Shown piece after piece: positions 1-5,322 of a stretch of 7,330 bases of DNA. How positions within the stretch are numbered: the stretch's first letter is position 1; the number at the start of each line of letters is the position of its first letter. The notes under the pieces were generated by a model. It was not told where the DNA came from, made no database searches, and saw only the letters and a list, made by a program, of their open reading frames with translations. A program made the translations under genes and the position numbers. The stretch lies in assembly GCA_024276775.1 (NCBI GenBank), contig JAJRWO010000128.1, positions 1 to 7,330 on the forward strand, written 5' to 3'. The stretch is from Gammaproteobacteria bacterium. Its GTDB lineage: Bacteria; Pseudomonadota; Gammaproteobacteria; Tenderiales; Tenderiaceae.

Positions 1-139
1 ACTGACACCGTTTAACTACTTGATGTATTTACTTGAAGAGCTGCCAAAACAGCCTGAGGATCTTGATTATCTGATGCCTTGGAATGTTGAACTGGAAGGT
101 GTTATTTAGAAAGCTAGGTGTTTATTGCCAGACGCTTAC
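1..139 (+). mobile_element. Right end of an IS66-family insertion sequence
   Basis: The stretch holds the 3' end of an IS66-type transposase gene followed by 30 bases of non-coding DNA ending in TGCCAGACGCTTAC (126-139). Read inward from the end this is GTAAGCGTCTGGCA, which fits the GTAA-starting terminal inverted repeats known for IS66-family elements. The family makes 8-base target duplications, so GCCTATCC at 140-147 would be the flanking copy. The left end lies outside the window, so I cannot tell whether the element is complete. The boundary at 139 is inferred from the repeat only. Confidence 0.75.
2..109 (+). CDS. IS66-family transposase, C-terminal end (partial)
   Basis: These are the last 35 codons of a reading frame that enters from the left edge and stops at TAG (107-109). 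The translation contains TPFNYLMYLLEELP followed by DLDYLMPWN. This is the characteristic C-terminal segment of IS66 transposases, where an acidic stretch is followed by a Leu-Met/Leu-Pro-Trp-Asn motif just before the end. The catalytic DDE core would lie upstream, outside the window. The frame is clean here, so nothing visible shows that the gene is broken. In IS66 elements this protein (TnpC) usually follows two small accessory ORFs, which cannot be checked here. Confidence 0.85.
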   Translation: MTPFNYLMYLLEELPKQPEDLDYLMPWNVELEGVI

Positions 140-179
140 GCCTATCCTCTCCCATCGCTGGGGTTCATGATAGATAGGC
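140..179. repeat. Nested inverted repeat next to the IS66 end
   Basis: GCCTATC (140-146) and GATAGGC (173-179) are perfect 7-base complements. Inside them CCCA (151-154) and TGGG (159-162) form a second short stem, so the 40 bases could fold as a two-tier hairpin. The repeat starts exactly at the proposed IS66 boundary. It may be part of the older sequence into which the element inserted. Confidence 0.5.
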
Positions 180-205
180 AGTTACACAGATTTCAGTACA
201 GTCTC
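140..205. mobile_element. Possible end of an IS256-family element (remnant)
   Basis: The segment ending GGCAGTTACACAG ... TACAGTCTC (178-205) resembles the outer end of IS256-family elements. In these a TTACACA motif follows the transposase stop and the element terminates in a GACAGTCTC-like repeat. One frame upstream reads FMIDRQL, vaguely like the Phe-x-x-x-Asp-Arg-Leu end of such transposases. The IS66 end at 139 abuts it directly, which would fit an IS66 insertion into an older IS256 copy. This is pattern memory on a short stretch and could be wrong. Confidence 0.3.
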
Positions 206-297
206 GTTTGTTCTGATTGAGCAAAATTGCAGGAATAGTTGTTCTATTTCGAGGTTTTGTAATTGAAGAACGGGCAAAGACGGGCTGAAGATGAGAT

Positions 298-346
298 GCT
301 AAACAGGGACGTTATTGCGTACCCGTTCCTAACCGGGCTGTTTAGC
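298..346. repeat. 9-base perfect inverted repeat
   Basis: GCTAAACAG (298-306) is the exact reverse complement of CTGTTTAGC (338-346), with a 31-base loop. No T-run follows on either strand, so it is not a typical intrinsic terminator. It could be a remnant of a small mobile repeat or a structured RNA element. Confidence 0.55.
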
Positions 347-380
347 GTCCTGCTTATCAGTACGAGAACGCCATTATTCC

Positions 381-410
381 AAAAAAGCGGCATTGATAAA
401 CATAAACCGC
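381..410 (-). terminator. Weak intrinsic terminator candidate after panD
   Basis: Reading the minus strand downstream of the panD stop, GCGG (410-407) can pair with CCGC (390-387). The second arm is followed directly by six T (386-381). The stem has only four GC pairs and a 16-base loop, so folding is weak. Its position about 25 bases beyond panD and the clean T-run make it the best candidate for ending the pan transcript. Confidence 0.4.
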
Positions 411-433
411 CAACCTAATCCAACAGCCAAGGA

Positions 434-817
434 CTAACTCGCTAGCTGTACCGGAATACTGTTCTCTGTGCGACCAATACTATTGTCATGGTTCATGTAA
501 ATGAGACGGGGCTTAAAGTCAGCCAAGGCGTCCTGATCAATACCGACATAGGCACAAATAATCACCAGATCGTTAACACTGGCCTTACGTGCCGCCGCGC
601 CATTAATAGAAATAATGCCTGAACCCGCCTCAGCACGAATCGCGTAGGTTGAGAAACGCTCACCATTATTAATGTTGTAGATATGAATCCGCTCATACTC
701 ATGGATACCCGCCGCATCAAGCAACTCGCTATCAATGGCACATGAACCTTCATACGCTAGCTCGGCATGGGTAACCCGTGCACGGTGCAATTTTGTCTTC
801 AGCATCATATGTTGCAT
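434..817 (-). CDS. panD: Aspartate 1-decarboxylase precursor
   Basis: PanD decarboxylates L-aspartate to beta-alanine, the amine half of pantothenate. The 127-residue product matches the usual 126 or so. The proenzyme self-cleaves between Gly24 and Ser25, giving a pyruvoyl group at Ser25. Both residues are present in the YEGSCAID motif, along with the expected active-site residues Lys9, Arg54, Tyr58 and the Asn72-Gly73-Ala-Ala segment. I chose the ATG at 817 rather than an in-frame codon 13 residues upstream. It aligns with the E. coli N-terminus (MxxxMLxxKLHR), and a strong AGGAGGGA ribosome binding site (830-823) sits five bases before it. panD lies 55 bases behind panC and is the last gene of the cluster. 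In enterobacteria maturation needs PanM/PanZ, which is not in this window. Confidence 0.97.
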   Translation of the reverse strand: MQHMMLKTKLHRARVTHAELAYEGSCAIDSELLDAAGIHEYERIHIYNINNGERFSTYAIRAEAGSGIISINGAAARKASVNDLVIICAYVGIDQDALADFKPRLIYMNHDNSIGRTENSIPVQLAS

Positions 818-872
818 AGACGTCCCTCCTAAACTAAAACATGCAGATGACGGCAAGGCCGCAAAACGGTTG

Positions 873-1724
873 CTATTCTACCAACGAACAAGCTAAGTTG
901 TCGATTAGACGGGTTTTCCCCAGTTTCGCTGCGGCCAAAACAATCAACTCTGGCATTTCTGAATCTGCCATTTTCAAGCTACCTGCCTGGCGAATACTGA
1001 AATACTCAGGCTCAAAATCAGCGCCCTCAAGCACCTCTCTCCCTTCTCGTTCCAAAGCAGCATAGTCTCTTCGCCCATCAATCAAGCCCTGCACTGTTTT
1101 TTGCAAGGCTTGATAAAGCCTGGGAGCAACCTCACGCTCAACAGTACTAAGATAGCCATTGCGCGAGCTCAGCGCCAGGCCATCTACCGCTCGTACAGTT
1201 GGCACAGCAATAATCTCAACAGGAAAACAAAGATCGGCAGCCATACGCCGAATCACCTGCAATTGCTGATAATCCTTTTCGCCAAACAGAGTATAGTTCG
1301 GCTGAACCATATTAAACAGCTTGGCCACCACCGTGGCCACACCGATAAAGTGCCCTGGTCGTAGCGCACCACATAGGCTTTCTGAAACTTCCGGCACATC
1401 AATTTGGCTGGCCACCTCATGACCACGGGGATAGACTTCCATCATTGACGGGGCAAATAACACGTCCACCACCGGCTCAAGCTTGGCCGAATCCGCGGCC
1501 AGAGTACGAGGATAAGACGCCAGATCCTCGTCAGCACCAAATTGCAGAGGATTAACAAAGACACTCACCACAACCCGGTCAGCATGCCGCCTGGCCTGCG
1601 CGACCAAAGCTAAATGACCGGCATGCAGATTGCCCATGGTCGGTACAAAGGCGACTGTCTCACCTTGCAGACGCCAGGCAGTCACCTGCTGCCTGAGTTC
1701 AACAATAGAATAAACAGCCTGCAT
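873..1724 (-). CDS. panC: Pantothenate synthetase
   Basis: PanC joins pantoate and beta-alanine to make pantothenate in the cytoplasm, using ATP through a pantoyl-adenylate intermediate. The 283-residue product has the family's full length. Motifs of the cytidylyltransferase-like fold are visible. They are the ATP-binding PTMGNLHAGHL segment (28-38, the HxGH motif), FVNPLQFG (56-63) lining the pantoate site, and FGEKDYQQL (147-155). A KMSKS-like LSSRNGYL loop lies at 185-192. The ATG at 1724 shares one base with the panB stop (TAATG). No strong ribosome binding site precedes it, so translation is probably coupled to panB. No key residue appears missing. Confidence 0.98.
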   Translation of the reverse strand: MQAVYSIVELRQQVTAWRLQGETVAFVPTMGNLHAGHLALVAQARRHADRVVVSVFVNPLQFGADEDLASYPRTLAADSAKLEPVVDVLFAPSMMEVYPRGHEVASQIDVPEVSESLCGALRPGHFIGVATVVAKLFNMVQPNYTLFGEKDYQQLQVIRRMAADLCFPVEIIAVPTVRAVDGLALSSRNGYLSTVEREVAPRLYQALQKTVQGLIDGRRDYAALEREGREVLEGADFEPEYFSIRQAGSLKMADSEMPELIVLAAAKLGKTRLIDNLACSLVE

Positions 1725-2524
1725 TAGCTAAACCAGTGCGCCTCATCGGGAAAAGAGCCATCCCGAACCTCGGCCACATAATGACCAACGGCCTCAGCAA
1801 TCGATTCCGCCCCGACCATATAATTTTTACTGAAACGAGGCACTTTACCCGCCGTTACACCGAGAATGTCATGCAATACCAACACCTGACCATCGCAACC
1901 AACACCGGCACCAATACCGATAACAGGCACCGACACAGCTTGGCTGATGGCTGTTGCCAGCGTTTCAGGCACGCATTCCAGCAACAGCATATCGGTGCCC
2001 GCCGCTTCAAGCGCCAAGGCACTATCCAACATCGCCTTGGCGGCCTCGGCCTCACGCCCTTGAACGCGGTAACCGCCAAGCTTGTGCACACTCTGCGGCT
2101 GCAAGCCAAGATGGGCACAAACAGGAATGCTTCTACGCGCCAGCTCGGTGACAATTTCCAGCTGTACACCACCGCCTTCCAGCTTGACCACCTGAGCACC
2201 CCCCTCCTGCATCAGGCGAGTGGCATTGACCAGCGCCAGATCAACCGTCGGGCAGGCCATAAATGGCATATCCACCATTAGCAAAGCCATTCTATTGCCC
2301 TTGGCAACCGCCTGACTGTGGTACACCATATCCTCCATGGTCACCGGCACAGTGGTGCTGTGCCCCTGAATCACCATGCCTAACGAATCCCCCACTAGGA
2401 TGACATCAACACCGGCACCATCAAGCAGCCGGCCAAAACTGGCATCATAGGCCGTTAGACACACAATTTTTTCGCCTTGCACCTTCATCTCGCGCAAACG
2501 ACTCAGCGTCATTGAGGTCGCCAT
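1724..2524 (-). CDS. panB: 3-methyl-2-oxobutanoate hydroxymethyltransferase
   Basis: PanB transfers a hydroxymethyl group from 5,10-methylene-tetrahydrofolate to alpha-ketoisovalerate, giving ketopantoate, the first committed step to pantothenate. The product has 266 residues; E. coli PanB has 264. The TAYD motif (24-27), VGDSLGM (44-50, Mg ligand Asp46), VDMPFM (84-89, Asp85) and KLEGG (114-118) are present. The catalytic glutamate is Glu183 in LLLECVP. The ATG at 2524 is preceded by AGGGAG (2536-2531) at six bases. A reductase for ketopantoate (panE or ilvC) is not in the window. An 84-base gap separates it from the upstream kinase gene, the widest gap in the cluster. panC overlaps its stop by one base. 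Confidence 0.98.
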   Translation of the reverse strand: MATSMTLSRLREMKVQGEKIVCLTAYDASFGRLLDGAGVDVILVGDSLGMVIQGHSTTVPVTMEDMVYHSQAVAKGNRMALLMVDMPFMACPTVDLALVNATRLMQEGGAQVVKLEGGGVQLEIVTELARRSIPVCAHLGLQPQSVHKLGGYRVQGREAEAAKAMLDSALALEAAGTDMLLLECVPETLATAISQAVSVPVIGIGAGVGCDGQVLVLHDILGVTAGKVPRFSKNYMVGAESIAEAVGHYVAEVRDGSFPDEAHWFS

Positions 2525-2541
2525 AAGCTTCTCCCTTTTTC

Positions 2542-2576
2542 TATATAGTGCTTCAGGTTAAGGAATGAAAATTATA
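2542..2576 (-). promoter_or_regulatory. Possible internal promoter before panB
   Basis: The 84-base gap before panB is AT-rich. On the minus strand TTTTCA (2571-2566) and TATATA (2547-2542) are separated by 18 bases and partly match the sigma-70 -35 and -10 boxes. A perfect TATAAT (2576-2571) lies just upstream but has a poor -35. Either could let panBCD be transcribed independently of pcnB-folK. The call rests on box matching only. Confidence 0.35.
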
Positions 2577-2608
2577 TAACGCTTTCAAGTGGCACTCTAA
2601 TTTGACCT

Positions 2609-3265
2609 CTATTTGGCCAATTCAAACGGCAACGGATTAAAAAAATGCCGGCCACTGCTGATCCTGGAGACTTGCTCCAGCAGGGCGTTGTAATCCATCT
2701 CACTCGCCACCAGATTAATCTCGGCAGCATTGACAATCAACAGTGGCGCATCGTTATATTGGTGAAAAAAATGGGCATAGGCCTCCACCAGGCGCTGTAA
2801 GTAATCAGCATCGATATACTGCTCGTAATCACGATTGCGTTGATGAATCCGCCCCAGTAGCACATCCACCGGTGCTTGCAGATAGATCACCAGATCAGGC
2901 TGGGGCGTATCCGGGGCCAAATGCTGGTAGACCTGGTTGTATAACGTCAACTCTTCGTTATCGAGAGTCAGTTGCGCAAACAGTCTGTCTTTTTCGATCA
3001 AAAAATCTGCTACCCGCACCGGTCGAAACATATCCCCTTGACGCAATGCCTGCACTTGCTGGGCACGCTGAAACAAAAAAAACAATTGCGTTGGTAACGC
3101 AACTGCCTTGGGGTTCCGGTAAAAGCGTTGCAAAAATGGGTTCTCATCCACTCCTTCCAGCAGCAACTCAGTATTAAAACTTTGCGCCAGACGCTTAGCC
3201 AGGCTGGTTTTGCCCACACCAATCGGACCTTCAACAACAATATAACCGGGATTTTCTTGGCTCAT
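2609..3265 (-). CDS. Deoxynucleoside kinase (dNK family)
   Basis: The product is a 218-residue cytosolic kinase of the deoxynucleoside kinase family, the group of bacterial deoxyadenosine/deoxyguanosine kinases. It would phosphorylate salvaged deoxynucleosides at the 5' position. The P-loop GPIGVGKTS is at 13-21. A NPFLQRFY segment (42-49), a Q-x-x-FLFQR stretch (60-67) and EKDRLFA (91-97, the family's DR motif) follow. The arginine-rich lid GRIHQRNRDYE (138-148) comes next, then the YLxxLxxAY(x)nFFxxY helix. I chose ATG 3265. An in-frame TTG at 3271, directly after the folK stop, would add two residues, and neither has a strong ribosome binding site. Proximity to folK suggests coupled translation. 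The preferred base (A, G, C or T) cannot be read from sequence. Confidence 0.92.
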   Translation of the reverse strand: MSQENPGYIVVEGPIGVGKTSLAKRLAQSFNTELLLEGVDENPFLQRFYRNPKAVALPTQLFFLFQRAQQVQALRQGDMFRPVRVADFLIEKDRLFAQLTLDNEELTLYNQVYQHLAPDTPQPDLVIYLQAPVDVLLGRIHQRNRDYEQYIDADYLQRLVEAYAHFFHQYNDAPLLIVNAAEINLVASEMDYNALLEQVSRISSGRHFFNPLPFELAK

Positions 3266-3271
3266 TTTCAA

Positions 3272-3760
3272 TCAATCCAACCGCTGCAGATTGCTTTCAG
3301 AACACTTGCTAAGCAGCTCAGCCACAGCCCGGTTACCGGGCAACACCAGTGCCGGCGCAATTTCAAACAACGGCTGCAAAACAAACAAACGTTCACCCAA
3401 ACCCGGATGGGGCACCACCAGGTGCTCACTATTAATAGACTGGTCAGCGTATAAAAGCAGATCAAGATCCAGAGTACGCGGCCCCCAACGCGCTTGCCTT
3501 ACCCGTTGATGCAGCAATTCAAGTCCTTGTAACGCTGACAGCAACTCATCTGCGGTCAGGCGTGTTTCCAGCGCGGCAACGGCATTAATATAATCGGCTT
3601 GATTGGCCGGCCCCATGGGGGCACTTTGATAAAGACTTGATTGCCGCAACAAACGGGTTTGCGGCAACTTACCCAACGCTTGCAAGGCAGTTTTGACCTG
3701 TTCTATCGGGCTTTTCAGATTGCTGCCCAAACCAATGTAGGCCGTTACCCAAGCCGACAT
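3272..3760 (-). CDS. folK: 6-hydroxymethyl-7,8-dihydropterin pyrophosphokinase
   Basis: FolK transfers pyrophosphate from ATP to 6-hydroxymethyl-dihydropterin, preparing it for dihydropteroate synthase in folate synthesis. The 162 residues match the E. coli length of about 159. Visible are the N-terminal AYIGLGSNL strand (7-15) and the pterin-side APMGP (47-51). The HPPK signature RWGPRTLDLDLLLY (91-104) carries the two Mg-binding aspartates Asp98 and Asp100. The VPHPGLxxRxFVLxPLxEIAP block (116-136) follows. The ATG at 3760 lies three bases beyond the pcnB stop. GAGG is only one base before it, so translation is probably coupled to pcnB. The pcnB-folK pair is conserved in gammaproteobacteria. 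Confidence 0.97.
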   Translation of the reverse strand: MSAWVTAYIGLGSNLKSPIEQVKTALQALGKLPQTRLLRQSSLYQSAPMGPANQADYINAVAALETRLTADELLSALQGLELLHQRVRQARWGPRTLDLDLLLYADQSINSEHLVVPHPGLGERLFVLQPLFEIAPALVLPGNRAVAELLSKCSESNLQRLD

Positions 3761-3763
3761 ACC

Positions 3764-5059
3764 TCAGTCAGCCGCCTTTTTGTTAGGCGCTTGACGCCCC
3801 CTCGGCAACCGTTTTGGCGTCAGCTTACGCACCATGACCTTACGCTGTTCATCATCCACCTCCTGAAAGGCCGTCCACCAATCGGCCAGTTCTTTATCCT
3901 CTTCACCAGCCTCGGCACGAAGTAACAAAAAATCGTAGGCGGCGCGAAAACGGGGATGCTCTATTAAACGATAAGCACGCTTGCCGGCACGCTTGGCCAG
4001 ACGCGGCTGCATCGCCCAAATTTCCTGCATTGGCGTACTGAATCGGCGCGGCAAAGAAGTACATTCAAGCTGAAAACTCATCACCTCCTGAGCCGCCTGA
4101 GTCAACGCGGGCTGTTCAGGCACGCCCTCTTCCTGGCGTAGTAGCCACTCTTGCCGAACCGGCTCCCACAATAAAGCGGCATATAAAAAGGCCGGCGTCA
4201 CCGGCTTGCCCAGGGCAATACGGTCATCGGTATTTTGCAAGGCGCGCATCAGCATGGTATGGGGAAAATGATTCTCTTCCTCGGCCAACTCGTCATCCGT
4301 CTGAGGAAACAGGTATCGAAACAGATTATAATGACGCAACAACTCAAAGGTCTGCAGGGCACAGCCGCCAAAAAATAATTTCAACACTTCATCAAACAAA
4401 CGCGCCGCAGGAATATCATCCAACAGATAACCCAACTCAAAAATTTTCGCTTCTGAGGCCTCGTCAATACGAAAACCAATTTTGGCGGCAAACCGCACTG
4501 CTCGCAGCATCCGCACCGGGTCTTCGCGAAAGCGCTGCCCAGGCTCACCAATCACCCGCAGCAAACCGGCCTCAATATCGGCCATGCCACCGGTGTAATC
4601 GGCCACCGAAAAATCCTCAATACTGTAATAAAGCGCGTTGATGGTAAAATCGCGACGCCAAGCATCCTCTTCCAGCGTACCAAAAATATTGTCACGCAGT
4701 AGGCGGCCACTCTTTTCGACCTCAATACCGCTGCCATCCTCGGCACTGTCATCACCGGCCTGCGCTCTGAAGGTAGCCACTTCGATAATCTCACGGCCAA
4801 ACATAATATGGGCCAGGCGAAAACGCCGTCCAATTAAGCGGCAGTTGCGAAACAGCCTGCGCACCTCATCCGGACTGGCATTAGTGGCAATATCAAAGTC
4901 TTTGGGTTCACGCCCCAACAGCAGGTCACGCACCCCACCGCCTACCAAAAAACCTTGATAGCCGGCATTTTTGAGGCGATACAGAACCTTTAGCGCATTT
5001 TCACTAATGTTGGCCCGGGAAATCGGATGTTCAGAACGGGAAATAATATGAGAGTTAAT
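3764..5059 (-). CDS. pcnB: Poly(A) polymerase I, likely ATT start
   Basis: PcnB adds 3' poly(A) tails that mark RNAs for exonuclease decay and control plasmid antisense RNAs. From the proposed ATT start it has 431 residues. The nucleotidyltransferase core has VGGGVRDLLLG (39-49) and the catalytic DFD (54-56). Next come the RRFRLAHIMFGREIIEVATFR strand region, NIFGTLEEDAWRRDFTINALYY and the FREDPVRMLRAVRFAAKIGF helix. The C-terminus is lysine/arginine-rich, as expected for the RNA-binding tail. The conserved N-terminal block SRANISENALKVLYRLKNAGY lies upstream of the first canonical start-like codon (TTG 4948, which encodes an internal Leu). The upstream frame has no ATG, GTG or TTG before a TAG at 5086-5084. 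The ATT at 5059-5057 follows AGGGG (5073-5069) by nine bases. E. coli pcnB is also reported to start at AUU. A frameshift or CTG use is less likely. Confidence 0.93.
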   Translation of the reverse strand: MNSHIISRSEHPISRANISENALKVLYRLKNAGYQGFLVGGGVRDLLLGREPKDFDIATNASPDEVRRLFRNCRLIGRRFRLAHIMFGREIIEVATFRAQAGDDSAEDGSGIEVEKSGRLLRDNIFGTLEEDAWRRDFTINALYYSIEDFSVADYTGGMADIEAGLLRVIGEPGQRFREDPVRMLRAVRFAAKIGFRIDEASEAKIFELGYLLDDIPAARLFDEVLKLFFGGCALQTFELLRHYNLFRYLFPQTDDELAEEENHFPHTMLMRALQNTDDRIALGKPVTPAFLYAALLWEPVRQEWLLRQEEGVPEQPALTQAAQEVMSFQLECTSLPRRFSTPMQEIWAMQPRLAKRAGKRAYRLIEHPRFRAAYDFLLLRAEAGEEDKELADWWTAFQEVDDEQRKVMVRKLTPKRLPRGRQAPNKKAAD

Positions 5060-5068
5060 AGTATTTGG

Positions 5069-5073
5069 CCCCT
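5069..5073 (-). promoter_or_regulatory. Ribosome binding site deciding the pcnB ATT start
   Basis: AGGGG on the minus strand lies nine bases before ATT 5059-5057. The other in-frame ATT codons, at 5047 and 5044, are 21 and 24 bases away. It therefore favours 5059 as the initiation codon. Confidence 0.55.
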
Positions 5074-5091
5074 GCCGTGCTTTCTATGCTT

Positions 5092-5097
5092 ATTATA
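5092..5097 (-). promoter_or_regulatory. Candidate -10 box of the pcnB promoter
   Basis: A perfect TATAAT on the minus strand (5097-5092) would place transcription start near 5085, about 25 bases before the proposed ATT start. The -35 position (around 5115-5120) is a poor match, so an activator or weak expression is possible. With this start the transcript would have no room for an upstream canonical start codon. Confidence 0.45.
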
Positions 5098-5197
5098 TGG
5101 AGGCGAGCAACCGATCATACCACGAAAGCCTGCAATTCAAACCCGTAGAGCCACAAGACATGACTGTTGCGTTAATGCATCACCCAGCACAACAGTA

Positions 5198-5242
5198 TGA
5201 CAAAAGCGCAACAAAAAGCTTGCATTCTGACAAAAAGTGCGA
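5198..5242 (+). repeat. Two imperfect direct repeats before the barrel gene
   Basis: TGACAAAAGCGCA (5198-5210) and TGACAAAAAGTGCGA (5228-5242) share TGACAAAA followed by a G-C-rich tail. They begin 30 bases apart, close to three helical turns, about 80-125 bases before the start codon. They could be paired sites for a regulator of the barrel gene. No regulator can be named. Confidence 0.4.
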
Positions 5243-5322
5243 TTAAGTAGACCTTGGCCATTCAAACAGCCTTTATGACTACGGTTATTTTTTATTAATA
5301 AGAATTCTTTAGGGAGAATCAC

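Larger units (their letters stand above)
206..433. other. Non-coding stretch between IS debris and panD
   Basis: I see no convincing gene here. A TTG-initiated plus-strand frame of 51 codons (263-418) exists, but it has no recognisable product and runs over the likely pan terminator. The stretch contains a 9-base inverted repeat (298-306 with 338-346). A second complementary pair, GAACGGG (268-274) with CCCGTTC (322-328), crosses it. CGGGCTG occurs directly repeated at 281-287 and 334-340. The region could be decayed mobile-element sequence or a structured intergenic repeat. Confidence 0.5.

Noticed and set aside
263..418. TTG-initiated 51-codon plus-strand frame with GAGG eight bases upstream
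   Set aside because: No recognisable product, unusual start, and it runs through the likely pan terminator. It may only reflect a chance open stretch.
818..856. N-terminal extension of PanD by 13 residues
   Set aside because: The ATG at 817 has the strong AGGAGGGA site and aligns exactly with the E. coli PanD N-terminus. The extension would be encoded over that ribosome binding site.
1736..2281. 181-codon plus-strand open frame opposite panB
   Set aside because: It lies entirely antisense to a highly conserved gene, has no domain I recognise and has biased His/Arg/Gln composition typical of a shadow frame.
3764..4948. pcnB starting at TTG 4948
   Set aside because: It would delete the conserved ISRANISENALKVLYRL region and start inside the strand leading to the catalytic GGGVRD loop.
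5220..5248. TTGCAT-N17-TTAAGT as a sigma-70 promoter for the barrel gene
   Set aside because: The -10 matches only 3 of 6 positions and lacks the key A at the second position, so I did not list it.
5137..5322. 61-codon minus-strand frame in the pcnB/barrel gap
   Set aside because: No family resemblance and no clear ribosome binding site; it covers the region expected to hold divergent regulatory sequences.
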